Shown: piece after piece, positions 33,532 to 44,592 of the stretch
Layout: every line of letters begins with the position of its first letter
Position numbering within the stretch: position 1 is the first letter of the stretch
Made by a program: the position numbers and the translations under genes
Origin: Brevibacterium mcbrellneri ATCC 49030
GTDB taxonomy: Bacteria > Actinomycetota > Actinomycetes > Actinomycetales > Brevibacteriaceae
DNA length: 64,000 nt
NCBI RefSeq assembly: GCF_000178455.1
Contig: NZ_ADNU01000037.1
Span: 1-64,000, forward strand
Direction: 5' to 3'
The notes under the pieces: generated by a model
Told to the model about the DNA's origin: nothing
What the model saw: the letters and a program-made list of their open reading frames with translations, nothing else
The model's database searches: none

Positions 33532-34146
33532 ATGACAGTGACAGGTTTGGTGACGGGCAGTGTGACGGGCAAAGCGACGGGCATACACACGGCGCCTGCC
33601 CATATCGACTTCGTTGACACTAGGGCTGATCAGCTCGTTTATTCACTCGACGAGCTCCGGATCATGCCCGTGCTGGCACGCGACTTTACGTTTACCCACG
33701 CGGGGGTACCACTGGAGGTTGAACTCGCCGTGCTGGGGTGTTCACACCAGGTGACGGTGCGGAGTGCTGGGCATGACTGGGTGCGCGAAACCCTGGCATG
33801 TCTGCCTGGCCGGGAGCCATGGGTGCCAGCAACCGATTCCTGCGCGGTTGCCCATGGTGGCCAGCTCACTTTCGACTCCACTGTTGTGAAGTCGGCAGAC
33901 TTCCTGCGCGAGGTCGACCGGATCGAAAGTCAACTCGCGGACGCTCCCGCCCAGTGCAGTGTGCAGTTTCCCGGCCAGCCTGGCGCAGTTACGGCTCTGA
34001 CATGCGCCACGAACCGCAACGGGGTCGTATGGCGCACGTGGCACTGCTACCCGCAAAGTGGCGAAGTAGTGAAAACACGGTCCGTGCTAAGCCTTGACAC
34101 GCAGCTGTTCCGGGACCGCGATCAGGGAAGCGGGCACATGCGATGA
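33532..34146 (+). CDS. DUF2617 protein
   Basis: 204 residues, apparently soluble. The body (about 25-200) is the DUF2617 family, recognised from context and from the ARDFTFTHAGVPLEVELAVLG and TWHCYPQSGEVVKTRSVL segments. The N-terminus is a four-residue tandem repeat (VTGL, VTGS, VTGK, ATGI) coded by a 12-bp repeat. ATG 33532 follows the previous stop by one base. The stop overlaps the next start (ATGA). Function unknown; always found with the aminopropyltransferase cluster in my recollection of Streptomyces and Mycobacterium. Confidence 0.65.
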   Translation: MTVTGLVTGSVTGKATGIHTAPAHIDFVDTRADQLVYSLDELRIMPVLARDFTFTHAGVPLEVELAVLGCSHQVTVRSAGHDWVRETLACLPGREPWVPATDSCAVAHGGQLTFDSTVVKSADFLREVDRIESQLADAPAQCSVQFPGQPGAVTALTCATNRNGVVWRTWHCYPQSGEVVKTRSVLSLDTQLFRDRDQGSGHMR

Positions 34147-34475
34147 ACGTTCTTTACCGTCTGCTACCCGATTACCTCAACCGGAATGAAAAGAAGGGCA
34201 TCTGGATTTCTGTCCTCGTGATCGTGGTGGCCACATATGTTGCCGTTGGAGTCATTTTTACGCCTGGAACCGACCCAAACCAGTGCGGCGACTACACGTT
34301 GAAAAACGGAAGCTACATCTACACCGAAGGCCGAGGCGACTACGACAGAGAAGGCACCAGCTACTTTTACGTCGGGTGTAAGAAGGCGCGTGGCGGGTGG
34401 TTCTTTGGGTTCCCAGGTTCGGGATCCGGGTCCGGTTCCGGGTACCGAGGTGGCGGCCCGGGGACTGGTAAATAA
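34143..34475 (+). CDS. DUF4247-like small membrane protein
   Basis: 110 residues: one membrane helix (about 20-42), an exported domain of about 45 residues with two cysteines (NQCGDYTLKNGSYIYTEG and YVGCKKARGG), and a low-complexity G/S/P tail. The two cysteines could form a disulfide outside the cell. The name is given from operon position and size; the sequence alone is weak. ATGA overlap with DUF2617. The 56 nt to the next gene contain one copy of the CCGAGGT heptamer and a ribosome site. Confidence 0.55.
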   Translation: MNVLYRLLPDYLNRNEKKGIWISVLVIVVATYVAVGVIFTPGTDPNQCGDYTLKNGSYIYTEGRGDYDREGTSYFYVGCKKARGGWFFGFPGSGSGSGSGYRGGGPGTGK

Positions 34476-34531
34476 GGGGAGAAGGACCAGCCCGAGGTTA
34501 CAAGGACTGCAACTAAAGAGATTGAGGAACT

Positions 34532-34957
34532 ATGGTAATTGACTTACTCCGCGACAGCGCGGGCGTGGCGATGTACGCGGTGATTGGGTTGCTACTGATG
34601 ATGGCGGGATTCTTCATCGTTGATCTGCTGACTCCGGGCAAGTTGCGAACACTGCTGTGGGAAGAGCGCTCGAAGAACGCAGCCCTGCTTGTGGGGTCAA
34701 AAGCGCTAGGCGTGTCCATCATTGTGTGTGCAGCGATTTACGCAAGCGCCCACGACTTACTTGCGGGCCTGGTCTCAACGCTGGTGTACGGGGTTATGGG
34801 CATCATCGTGATGGCAGTGAGCTTCCTGTTGATCGACCTGTTCACGCCGGGCAAATTGGGTGACCTTGTGCACGACCCTGAACTTCACCCTGCCACGTGG
34901 GTGTCAGCTGCGACCCACCTCGGGGTGGCTCTCATCATTAGCGTGGCGCTTTTGTGA
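34532..34957 (+). CDS. DUF350 membrane protein
   Basis: 141 residues with four membrane helices in two repeated halves. Each half ends in the same signature: VDLLTPGKLRTL and IDLFTPGKLGDL, which is the internal duplication typical of DUF350. RBS TGAGGAAC lies just before ATG 34532. Its stop overlaps the GTG of the aminopropyltransferase gene (GTGA). DUF350 proteins are regularly encoded with spermidine-synthase-like enzymes; they are thought to act with them in the membrane, but the reaction is not established. Confidence 0.8.
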   Translation: MVIDLLRDSAGVAMYAVIGLLLMMAGFFIVDLLTPGKLRTLLWEERSKNAALLVGSKALGVSIIVCAAIYASAHDLLAGLVSTLVYGVMGIIVMAVSFLLIDLFTPGKLGDLVHDPELHPATWVSAATHLGVALIISVALL

Positions 34958-36546
34958 CTACTGAACGGCCGCAGTCTCCCGAACCTACTTTCCCACCCAT
35001 CGTAGTAAAGCCAGGCTGGGCGCGGTTCACGGTTCTCTTTGCGGTGTTTCTATGTGCCGCGTGCGGCATGGTGTACAAGCTTGCGCTCATCGCGTTAGGT
35101 TCGTACCTGTTGGGTAACACCATTGTTCAAGCGTCCATTGTCCTTTCCGTGATGGTGTTCGCCATGGGTGTGGGTTCGGTTGCTACCAAACGCCTGGTCA
35201 GGTGGGCGGCAATGTCGTTTGCTCTCATCGAGGTCCTGCTCAGCGTCATTGGTGGGCTGAGCGTGCTCCTGCTGTACATGGCGTTCGCCTACATGGACCT
35301 GTACATGGTGGCGCTGGTGGTGTGTGCGTTCATTATTGGTGCGCTGATTGGCGCAGAAATCCCGTTGCTTATGGAGTTGGTCCAGTCCATTCGCAAACAA
35401 CGCGCATCGAGTGCCGTTGCGGACCTGTTTGCGGCGGACTACGTAGGCGGTTTGCTGGGTGGATTAGCGTTTCCGTTCCTGCTTTTGCCGCTGCTGGGGT
35501 TGGTGCGGGGCACCATTGTGACTGGTGCGATTAATGCGCTGACGGGTGTGGTGGTCGTCCTGTGGCTGTTCAGGCGTAGCCTGGTGCGGCGCGCCAAAGT
35601 CGCGGTCTCAATCTGCCTGGTGGTGGCGTTAGGTTTTCTGGCGGTTGCGTGGGCATTGGCGGACACGATCGAGGTGTCTGCACGGCAAAGGCTCTACCGG
35701 GACCCGATCGTGGCGGCGGAGCGAAGCGACTATCAAGAGATCGTACTGACGAAGGACCCGCGCACATCCGACACGCGCCTGTTTCTCAACGGTGATCTGC
35801 AGTTCGCATCCTTGGATGAACACCGGTACCACGAATCTCTGGTGCACCCGGTGATGAACGGGAAACACGCAAAGGTGCTTATCTTGGGTGGTGGCGATGG
35901 ACTCGCTGCCCGGGAAGTGCTCAAGTATCCCGAGGTGGATTCGGTGACGCTGGTTGATCTAGACCCTGCTGTCACAGACTTGGCTAAGAACGATGAGCGT
36001 CTGCGCGCGTTCAACAAGGACGCGCTCAACGATCCGCGGATGAAGGTGACCAATGCGGACGCGTTTTCGTGGGTGCGCAGAGGGCCATCCCAAGAGTTTG
36101 ACGTGGTGATCGTGGACTTGCCCGACCCGGATGATGTGCCCACCGCCAAGCTGTACACGATCGAGTTTTACGACCTGGTTTCGCACGTGATGGCGCCTGG
36201 AGCTCGAATGGTGGTGCAGGCCGGGTCCCCGTATTTCGCGCCTGAAGCGTACTGGGGGATAGGGGAGTCTGTTGCCCAGGCTGGGTTCGCGACGACGCCG
36301 TACCACGTGGATGTGCCCAGTTTTGGGGACTGGGGGTATTTCTTGGCTGCTAAGGGTGCCGCCCCGGAAGTGAAGGTCAGTGACGCGGTTGCCCCGCGGC
36401 TTTCGTTCATGACGCCCGAGGTGGCCCGCGCTTCCGTTGTGTTTCCACCTGACCGTGATCGTGGGGCGGTGAAGAGCGTGAAAGCGTCTACTCTTCTTCA
36501 CCCAAGGGTGCTGGATGCGGAGCGCCGAGGCTGGGTTGGGTACTGA
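34954..36546 (+). CDS. Membrane-bound polyamine aminopropyltransferase (spermidine synthase-like)
   Basis: 530 residues: an N-terminal membrane domain of seven helices (about 25-235) and a cytoplasmic aminopropyltransferase domain (about 250-490). Motifs are ILGGGDGLAAREVLKYP (decarboxylated-SAM site), TLVDLDPAVTDLAKND, MKVTNADAFSWVRR and VVIVDLPDPDDVPTAKLYT, in which the catalytic Asp of the DxxD loop is present. The membrane-fused form is common in actinobacteria and its true substrate is uncertain. It is the last gene of the DUF4178-DUF2617-DUF4247-DUF350 operon. Start GTG 34954 overlaps the DUF350 stop. Confidence 0.85.
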   Translation: MTTERPQSPEPTFPPIVVKPGWARFTVLFAVFLCAACGMVYKLALIALGSYLLGNTIVQASIVLSVMVFAMGVGSVATKRLVRWAAMSFALIEVLLSVIGGLSVLLLYMAFAYMDLYMVALVVCAFIIGALIGAEIPLLMELVQSIRKQRASSAVADLFAADYVGGLLGGLAFPFLLLPLLGLVRGTIVTGAINALTGVVVVLWLFRRSLVRRAKVAVSICLVVALGFLAVAWALADTIEVSARQRLYRDPIVAAERSDYQEIVLTKDPRTSDTRLFLNGDLQFASLDEHRYHESLVHPVMNGKHAKVLILGGGDGLAAREVLKYPEVDSVTLVDLDPAVTDLAKNDERLRAFNKDALNDPRMKVTNADAFSWVRRGPSQEFDVVIVDLPDPDDVPTAKLYTIEFYDLVSHVMAPGARMVVQAGSPYFAPEAYWGIGESVAQAGFATTPYHVDVPSFGDWGYFLAAKGAAPEVKVSDAVAPRLSFMTPEVARASVVFPPDRDRGAVKSVKASTLLHPRVLDAERRGWVGY

Positions 36547-36549
36547 AGT

Positions 36550-36578
36550 TTGACGAGCCGAAGCCACCCCACTAGAAT
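36550..36578 (+). promoter_or_regulatory. Promoter of tRNA-Thr
   Basis: TTGACG (36550-36555), a 17-nt spacer and TAGAAT (36573-36578) form one of the best sigma-70 promoters in the window. The mature tRNA starts 11 nt after the -10 box. Confidence 0.75.
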
Positions 36579-36588
36579 CTGTCTGGTT

Positions 36589-36661
36589 GCCTCCTTAGCT
36601 CAGTCGGCAGAGCGTTTCACTCGTAATGAAAAGGTCGTCGGTTCGATTCCGACAGGGGGCT
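36589..36661 (+). tRNA. tRNA-Thr (anticodon CGT)
   Basis: A 73-nt cloverleaf. The acceptor stem GCCTCCT/AGGGGGC has one G-U pair, the D-arm is GCTC-AGTCGGCA-GAGC, the anticodon stem TTTCA/TGAAA encloses the loop CTCGTAA with anticodon CGT, and the T-arm is GTCGG-TTCGATT-CCGAC. The 3' CCA is not encoded. It reads ACG codons. Confidence 0.95.
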
Positions 36662-36740
36662 CTCCTTGACTCCACACAGCGTGATCGATACCACTCGGCT
36701 AAGCTGAGCATAATCTTGTATTTCGACTTCGAGGTGGATC

Positions 36741-37658
36741 ATGAAACTGTCGCGCGACAGCGTAGTAGTGGGTATTGATGACTCAGAATCCGCACGTGAA
36801 GCGGCCCATTTTGCCGTAGCCCACTTCGCAGACGCACGCGAAATCGTGTTAGTCGCGGTGATCCCAGACGGAACGCGCCCCGTGTTGCCCGCACCTGGTG
36901 ACGTGACCACCCCATACACCGGATCCCTGCCTGCAGTGCAGCCAGCAATACCCAGCGAAGAAGACCGCAAAAAATGCGAAGCCATGCTGGACGACCTGCG
37001 CACGCAACTCGAATCCACGCACAAGGACTCAGAAACCACCTCGGCGCCCATTAAAACCCGCGTCATGGCAGGTGACCCTGCAGAACAACTCGCCACGCTG
37101 GGAGACGACGCAGGCTTGCTCGTCATCGGCCACCACGGCGCTGACCAGAAATTCGCCGGCCGAATCGGACGCACCAGCCGCGGACTCCCCGGCCACTCCC
37201 TATGCCCCGTGCTCATCTACCGTCCAGGCGACGCCGGCAATTCCGTGGTCGTAGGCATGGACACGTCCGAATACTCCAGCGTGGCCGCCCTGGACGCCGC
37301 CGACTTCGCCGTCAACGCAGGCCTGCCCCTGCGCGTAGTCGTGGGCGTAGATCCATTGGGTGACAGCGAACGCACCCACACGCAAACTGAACTTGACCTC
37401 ACCTGGTTGCGTTCGGAAGTACCCGGTCTGGATGTGTCCGTTGAGTACGCTCAGGGCCCCGCCGCCGAGGTGCTCGTCGCCGCGTCTGAAAACGCCCGTC
37501 TCCTTGTCATGGGTAAGCGTGGGCTTGGTCTGTTCGCCGGAATGGCAGTTCAACTGGGTCGTACGGCCAGCCAAGTGATCGACAAAGTGAACACCTCACT
37601 CATGCTGGTGTCCTTCCGAGACGATCCGCGCCTGGCCAACCGTCGCATCGTCGACTAA
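36741..37658 (+). CDS. Tandem universal stress protein (two Usp domains)
   Basis: 305 residues with two Usp folds, about 1-155 and 165-300. Each starts with a short strand and an Asp (VVVGIDDSESAREAA; VVVGMDTSEYSSVAALDAA) and ends with the ATP-binding loop: GHHGADQKFAGRIGRTSRGL in domain 1 and GKRGLGLFAGMAVQLGRTASQ in domain 2. The spacing fits ATP-binding Usp proteins, which in mycobacteria mark slow growth or hypoxia. A monocistronic gene between tRNA-Thr and the convergent TetR gene, whose stop is 11 nt away. Confidence 0.9.
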   Translation: MKLSRDSVVVGIDDSESAREAAHFAVAHFADAREIVLVAVIPDGTRPVLPAPGDVTTPYTGSLPAVQPAIPSEEDRKKCEAMLDDLRTQLESTHKDSETTSAPIKTRVMAGDPAEQLATLGDDAGLLVIGHHGADQKFAGRIGRTSRGLPGHSLCPVLIYRPGDAGNSVVVGMDTSEYSSVAALDAADFAVNAGLPLRVVVGVDPLGDSERTHTQTELDLTWLRSEVPGLDVSVEYAQGPAAEVLVAASENARLLVMGKRGLGLFAGMAVQLGRTASQVIDKVNTSLMLVSFRDDPRLANRRIVD

Positions 37659-37669
37659 AAGCTAGCCCC

Positions 37670-38275
37670 TCACTCATCCGGGTCGATCTCAAGCGACGCC
37701 AACGCTGCACGTCTTAACTGTTCGCGAATCACTTCTTCTGGTTTGCGTCGCACCACGTACGGCGTGGAGTTGAGCATCCCGAAAATCGCGTGGACCCGAA
37801 CAGTAGCTTCGTCGCGGGTCAGATCGGACATGGACGTCAGCACGCTCACCCACCGGTTGACATAAGCCCTCTGTAACGCCCGCACCCGGTTTTGCCCGTC
37901 CAGGGGCAGGCTTCCCAAGTCACGGTCGTGAATGCGAATCAGCTCAGACTCCGTGACCGCGAACGTTAAGTGGAAGTCGATCAGCTTAATCAAGATGTCT
38001 TTGGACGAGGGAGCCTTCCAGTTCTCAACAATGTGCCCACCACCTGCTTTGAGGTAGTTGGAGATCCCCACCAGCAGCTCCGACAGGATTGCTTCCTTGG
38101 ACGGGAAGTGCCGGTAGACCGCAGGCCCAGACACGCCAGCACCGTGTCCAATGTCGTCGATGCTCACCGCCAGGAAGCCGTGCCTGGCGAACAGCACCTT
38201 CGCCGATTCCATGATCGCCTCTCGTCGCTGCGCCTTTGCAAGCTGGCGGGAAATTCCCTTGTCTGAAGTGGCCAT
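37670..38275 (-). CDS. TetR-family regulator of the acyl-CoA cluster
   Basis: 201 residues. The N-terminal helix-turn-helix (about 15-60) reads [43 protein letters not shown] in the classical TetR pattern. The C-terminal ligand domain is all-helical and poorly conserved, as usual. It is divergent from the carboxyltransferase gene, with 98 nt between the start codons and a palindrome in that gap, so it probably represses the leucine/branched acyl-CoA cluster and itself. The effector would be an acyl-CoA from the pathway (inference). Confidence 0.9.
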   Translation of the reverse strand: MATSDKGISRQLAKAQRREAIMESAKVLFARHGFLAVSIDDIGHGAGVSGPAVYRHFPSKEAILSELLVGISNYLKAGGGHIVENWKAPSSKDILIKLIDFHLTFAVTESELIRIHDRDLGSLPLDGQNRVRALQRAYVNRWVSVLTSMSDLTRDEATVRVHAIFGMLNSTPYVVRRKPEEVIREQLRRAALASLEIDPDE

Positions 38276-38304
38276 GCCAGCTAGTATATCTTTCAGTTAA
38301 TGGT

Positions 38305-38317
38305 CACTCACTGAGTG
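38305..38317. promoter_or_regulatory. Candidate TetR operator
   Basis: CACTCA-C-TGAGTG is a perfect 6-bp palindrome around one base, in the middle of the gap between the divergent TetR and carboxyltransferase genes. It is the only clear symmetry there. Binding by the adjacent TetR protein is inference. Confidence 0.45.
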
Positions 38318-38373
38318 GTCGAATGCTGAACACCGCCGGACTGAGCGCCGGCACAAGAACACAGGAGTTCACA

Positions 38374-39987
38374 ATGCGCGCCATTGGTACACCTCCGGAC
38401 CCCAGCACAGCGGAAGAATTCGCGCACGCGCACAGCCAGCTCATCGAAGAGCTACGCGCTCGCACAGCCCAGACCGCTCTGGGTGGTTCGGAACGATCCA
38501 GGCAAAAGCACCTGGACCGCGGAAAGCTTCTTCCCCGCGACCGCGTGGAACGTCTTCTGGACCCGGGCAGCCCTTTCCTCGAGTTCTCCGCGCTGGCAGC
38601 CAATGGCATGTACAACGACGACTCGCCAGGTGCGGGCATCATCACCGGAATGGGCCTGGTCAACGGGCGCATCTGCGTGATTGTGGCCAACGACGCCACG
38701 GTCAAGGGTGGAACGTACTACCCCATGACCGTCAAGAAGCACCTGCGCGCACAAGAAATCGCACGTGAAAACAAACTCCCGTGCATTTACCTCGTGGACT
38801 CCGGGGGAGCGAACCTCCCCAACCAAGACGACGTGTTCCCCGACCGTGAACACTTTGGTCGTATCTTCTACAACCAGGCCACCATGTCGGCAGCTGGGAT
38901 CCCGCAGCTCGCCGCAGTCATGGGGTCGTGTACCGCCGGTGGTGCATACGTGCCTGCCATGGCTGACGAGTCGATCATCGTCAACGAACAAGGAACCATC
39001 TTCCTCGGTGGCCCGCCCTTGGTGAAAGCCGCCACCGGTGAAGTTGTCACAGCAGAAGAACTGGGCGGGGGAGCGCTCCACGCGCGCACCTCGGGTGTTG
39101 CTGACCACCTCGCCGCCAACGACGACCACGCACTCGAAATCATGCGCGATATCGTCGCCACCCTGCCGGCGGCACCTGCTCCCGCATGGGAACGAGCTGA
39201 GCCGCAAGAACCTAAATACACCTCGGACGAACTCACTCAGGTGGTGCCCGCGGACCTCAAAACCCCGTACGACGTCCGCCAGGTCATTGCCCGCATCGTC
39301 GACGGATCCGAATTCCACGAATTCAAAGCCGAATACGGCAACACCCTCATCACCGGGTTCGCCCGCATCGACGGCCACCCGGTAGGAATCATCGCCAACA
39401 ACGGCGTGTTGTTCGGGGAATCCGCACAGAAGGGTGCACACTTCATCGAACTGTGCGACCAGCGCGATACCCCACTGGTGTTCCTCCAGAACATCACCGG
39501 ATTCATGGTGGGACGCGACTACGAGGCCGGCGGAATCGCCAAACACGGCGCCAAAATGGTCAACGCCGTAGCCACCGCGCGCGTGCCTAAGTTCACCGTC
39601 ATCATCGGCGGGTCTTACGGTGCTGGTAACTACTCCATGTGCGGGCGCGCCTACTCACCTCGGTTCCTGTGGATGTGGCCCAACACGCGCATCTCGGTCA
39701 TGGGTGGTGAGCAGGCCGCCAGCGTTCTGGCAACCGTCAAACGCGACCAGATGGAAGCCCGTGGCGAAGACTGGCCGGTCGAAGAAGAGAATGCGTTCAA
39801 GGCCCCCGTGCTTCAACAGTACGAAGACCAAGGAAACCCCTACTACTCAACCGCTCGCTTGTGGGATGACGGGATCATCGAACCGTCGCAGACCCGCCAA
39901 GTGCTAGCGCTGGCCCTCGAAGCCGCACGCTACGCCCCACTCGAGCGTCCGCTTAACTCTGCTGGCTACGGCGTTTTCAGGATGTGA
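38374..39987 (+). CDS. Acyl-CoA carboxylase beta subunit (methylcrotonyl-CoA type)
   Basis: 537-residue carboxyltransferase. The methylcrotonyl-CoA carboxylase signature is seen: [37 protein letters not shown] (nucleophile/oxyanion region), and [20 protein letters not shown] (second crotonase-like half). The open frame runs back to 38236, but ATG 38374 has CAGGAG 6 nt upstream and begins at the family N-terminus. With the biotin-carrying alpha subunit downstream (7-nt gap) it would carboxylate 3-methylcrotonyl-CoA in leucine breakdown. This matches AccD1 (Rv2502c) in M. tuberculosis, where the pair AccA1-AccD1 has that activity. Confidence 0.92.
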   Translation: MRAIGTPPDPSTAEEFAHAHSQLIEELRARTAQTALGGSERSRQKHLDRGKLLPRDRVERLLDPGSPFLEFSALAANGMYNDDSPGAGIITGMGLVNGRICVIVANDATVKGGTYYPMTVKKHLRAQEIARENKLPCIYLVDSGGANLPNQDDVFPDREHFGRIFYNQATMSAAGIPQLAAVMGSCTAGGAYVPAMADESIIVNEQGTIFLGGPPLVKAATGEVVTAEELGGGALHARTSGVADHLAANDDHALEIMRDIVATLPAAPAPAWERAEPQEPKYTSDELTQVVPADLKTPYDVRQVIARIVDGSEFHEFKAEYGNTLITGFARIDGHPVGIIANNGVLFGESAQKGAHFIELCDQRDTPLVFLQNITGFMVGRDYEAGGIAKHGAKMVNAVATARVPKFTVIIGGSYGAGNYSMCGRAYSPRFLWMWPNTRISVMGGEQAASVLATVKRDQMEARGEDWPVEEENAFKAPVLQQYEDQGNPYYSTARLWDDGIIEPSQTRQVLALALEAARYAPLERPLNSAGYGVFRM

Positions 39988-39994
39988 CATCGAT

Positions 39995-41943
<1,949 letters not shown>

Positions 41944-41947
<4 letters not shown>

Positions 41948-43119
41948 TCACATTTATGCCCGGCCAGTTGCCGGAAGAATACGAATCCCTACGTCAGCAG
42001 GTTGCGAAGTTCTCAGACGAAGAAGTCGCACCCGTCAGCGCCGAACTCGACGCCAAGCACGAATTCCCGTACAAGCTGGTCGCGAAAATGGGCCAGATGG
42101 GGCTGTTCGGTCTGCCTTTTGATGAAAAGTACGGCGGAATGGGCGGCGACTACTTCGCCCTGTGCTTGGCTATTGAAGAGCTGGCCCGCAACAACCAGTC
42201 GCTGGCCATCACGCTGGAGGCCGGGGTTTCGCTGGGTGCTATGCCCATCTACCGTTTTGGAACCGAAGAGCAGAAGCAGGAATGGCTGCCTAAGCTCACC
42301 GACGGTTCCGGGCTGGCCGCGTTCGGGTTGACCGAGGCCGAGGCCGGTTCCGACGCTGGTGGCACCAAGACGAAGGCTGTTTTGGAAAACGGCGAATGGG
42401 TCATCAACGGATCCAAGCAGTTCATCACGAACTCCGGAACCGACATCACCCGCCTGGTCACCGCTACCGCCGTCACCGGAACCCGCACGGGCCGCGACGG
42501 TAAGGAAAAGCCAGAGATTTCGACCATCATGATCCCTACCGGAACCCCTGGTTTCACTGCTGAACCTGCCTACGACAAGGTGGGCTGGAACTCCTCCGAC
42601 ACCCACCCGCTGACCTTCGACAACGTGCGTGTTCCAGAAGAGAACCTGCTGGGTGAACGTGGCCGAGGTTACGCCAACTTCCTGCGCATCCTCGACGAAG
42701 GTCGTATCGCAGTGGCCGCCCTGTCCGTGGGTGCCGCACAAGGGTGCGTGGATGAGTCGGTGCGGTACGCGAAGGAACGTGTGACCTTCGGCAAGCCGAT
42801 CGCCAACTACCAGGGCATCCAGTTCAAGATCGCGCGCATGGAAGCCCGCGTCGTGGCTGCCCGCGCTGCGTACTACCTGGCGGCCTCCCGCATGGAGTCC
42901 GGCCTTCCGTTCAAGAAGGAAGCCGCTGTCGCCAAGCTGATCGCAGGTGACGCTGCAATGGACAACGCGCGTGACGCCACCCAGATCTTCGGTGGCTACG
43001 GATTCATGAACGAATACCTGGTTGCCCGCCACTACCGCGACTCCAAGATCCTGGAAGTGGGCGAAGGAACCACTGAGGTCCAGTACATGCTCATTGCTCG
43101 CGAACTGGGACTGGCATAA
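41944..43119 (+). CDS. Acyl-CoA dehydrogenase (FadE19-like)
   Basis: 391-residue flavoprotein. Features are LFGLPFDEKYGGMGGDYFAL, GLAAFGLTEAEAGSDAGGTKTKA, QIFGGYGFMNEYLVARHYRD and the C-terminal EVGEGTTEVQYMLIA, in which the glutamate before Gly-Thr is in the position of the catalytic base of short-chain enzymes. It probably oxidises a branched short-chain acyl-CoA such as isovaleryl- or 2-methylbutyryl-CoA, giving the substrate of the carboxylase. Start ATG overlaps the BC gene (ATGA). FadE19 (Rv2500c) counterpart. A different gene follows, so the operon is interrupted here. Confidence 0.92.
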
Positions 43120-43123
43120 GCGT

Positions 43124-43152
43124 TTGAAAGCACGTTCCGGTTTGGAAACAAT
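43124..43152 (+). promoter_or_regulatory. Promoter placing transcription at the deacetylase GTG
   Basis: TTGAAA (43124-43129), a 17-nt spacer and AACAAT (43147-43152) precede GTG 43159 by 6 nt. The AGGAG seen at 43153-43157 is too close to the GTG to act as a ribosome site, so leaderless translation is the better reading. Confidence 0.45.
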
Positions 43153-43158
43153 AGGAGC

Positions 43159-44052
43159 GTGAAGCGCGCAATTTTTTCAAGTGTAGTTGTCGGAGCCTTG
43201 GTCCTGTCAGGGTGCGGGACCAACGGCTCCGAATCCACCTCGGGAAGCGGGCAGGGAGCCCCAACCACCTCGGCGAGCTCCGAAAGCACGCCCACCCCAA
43301 CCCCAACGCCCACGCCCGACCCCACCGAGCTGAAGCCGGGAACCAACCATTCGTACGAGGCGGCGGAATACGCATACGAAGCCAAAGACGTACACAACTG
43401 GTTGCACGAGGAGAAAACCGAGGCGGCCAACTACCCTAAGAAGAAGATCGCCTTCCTCACGTTCGACGACGGTCCCACGAACATCACGCCCAAGGTGCTT
43501 AAGGAACTCAAAAAAGCCGGCGCGCCTGCCACGTTCTTCGTGATTGCCGGTGAACTGGGGGTCGAAGGGCCTGACGGTGATAAACACCTCAAGCAGACCA
43601 TTGAGGACGGGAACTCGGTGTGCATCCACACCTATTCGCACAAGTACTCGTACCTGTACCCGGGTCGCCAGGCTAACGCTGAGAACATCTCAAAGGACTA
43701 CGACAAGGCCCTCACATCTGTGCGCAACGTGCTGGGTGAGGACTATGAGGTACACGGTCACCGGTACCCAGGTGGGCACGGGTGGCGCAAAATGGGTGCT
43801 GCAGATAAAGCCCTTGAAAAGAAGGGTTCGTACTGGATCGACTGGAACTCCGAAAATGGTGACGGTACCGATTCGGCGAGTTCCACGGGTGAAGGTCGAG
43901 CCAAACAAGCCTTGTCGACCTTGACCGACTCCCCGAACGTCGCCGTCATCCTCATGCACGACTTCCAAGACAACGACGCGACTGCCGAAGGGATCGCTCC
44001 GCTGGTCAAGGAGCTGAAGAAGCGGGGCTACGAATTCGGGGTCATCAATTAA
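43159..44052 (+). CDS. Polysaccharide deacetylase lipoprotein (NodB domain)
   Basis: 297 residues. The N-terminus is a lipoprotein signal ending in LSGC (lipid attachment at Cys-20 or so), then a Ser/Thr/Pro/Gly linker of about 55 residues. The NodB domain (about 92-297) has all five motifs: AFLTFDDGPTN, SVCIHTYSHKY (HTYSH metal ligands), HGHRYPGGHG, YWIDWNSENGDG and VILMHDF. A deacetylase of peptidoglycan or another cell-wall glycan on the outer face of the membrane. It stands inside the leucine-type cluster between acyl-CoA dehydrogenase and MaoC genes, which is not the M. tuberculosis order, and probably has its own promoter. Confidence 0.88.
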   Translation: MKRAIFSSVVVGALVLSGCGTNGSESTSGSGQGAPTTSASSESTPTPTPTPTPDPTELKPGTNHSYEAAEYAYEAKDVHNWLHEEKTEAANYPKKKIAFLTFDDGPTNITPKVLKELKKAGAPATFFVIAGELGVEGPDGDKHLKQTIEDGNSVCIHTYSHKYSYLYPGRQANAENISKDYDKALTSVRNVLGEDYEVHGHRYPGGHGWRKMGAADKALEKKGSYWIDWNSENGDGTDSASSTGEGRAKQALSTLTDSPNVAVILMHDFQDNDATAEGIAPLVKELKKRGYEFGVIN

Positions 44053-44071
44053 GCACAGGTAATGTGAAGAT

Positions 44072-44587
44072 ATGACGCGCAACACACATGAAGAACACGG
44101 GTCGGCAGTGGTCCAGCAACGTGGACTGTGGTTCGACGAAATGGAAGTGGGCACGATTTACAAGCACGCCCCGGGCCGCACGATCACGGAAGCAGACAAC
44201 ACGTGGTTCACCGCGGTCACCATGAACACGCAAGCGTTGCACTTAGACGCAGCTTTTGCTGAATCGGAACCTTTTGGTGAGCGGTTGGTGAACTCCATGT
44301 TCACGCTGGCCACGCTGGTGGGGCTGTCTGTCAGCCAGCTGACCCAGGGCACCATCGTGGGGAACCTAGGGTTCTCCGAGGTCGCATTCCCCAAACCGCT
44401 GTTCCACGGGGACACGCTGTATGCGGAAACCAAGATCCTGGACAAGCGTTTGTCGCGGTCACGTCCAGGGCAGGGGATTGTCACCCTTGAACACATTGGG
44501 CGTAACCAGGACGGCGCGATCGTAGCGAAAGCCGTGCGTCAGACCATGGTTTTTACATCAGACCACGCAGAAAAGAACGAAGGGTAA
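44072..44587 (+). CDS. MaoC-like hydratase
   Basis: 171-residue hotdog-fold enoyl-CoA hydratase-like protein. The R-hydratase-type segments are DEMEVGTIYKHAPGRTITEADNTWF (with the Asp) and the typical ALHLDAAFAESEPFGERLVN (H and G of the active site). It probably hydrates an unsaturated acyl-CoA made in the pathway, such as 3-methylglutaconyl- or mesaconyl-CoA, for the lyase next to it. Rv2499c counterpart. CitE-like gene follows after 5 nt. Confidence 0.85.
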   Translation: MTRNTHEEHGSAVVQQRGLWFDEMEVGTIYKHAPGRTITEADNTWFTAVTMNTQALHLDAAFAESEPFGERLVNSMFTLATLVGLSVSQLTQGTIVGNLGFSEVAFPKPLFHGDTLYAETKILDKRLSRSRPGQGIVTLEHIGRNQDGAIVAKAVRQTMVFTSDHAEKNEG

Positions 44588-44592
44588 GTGAC

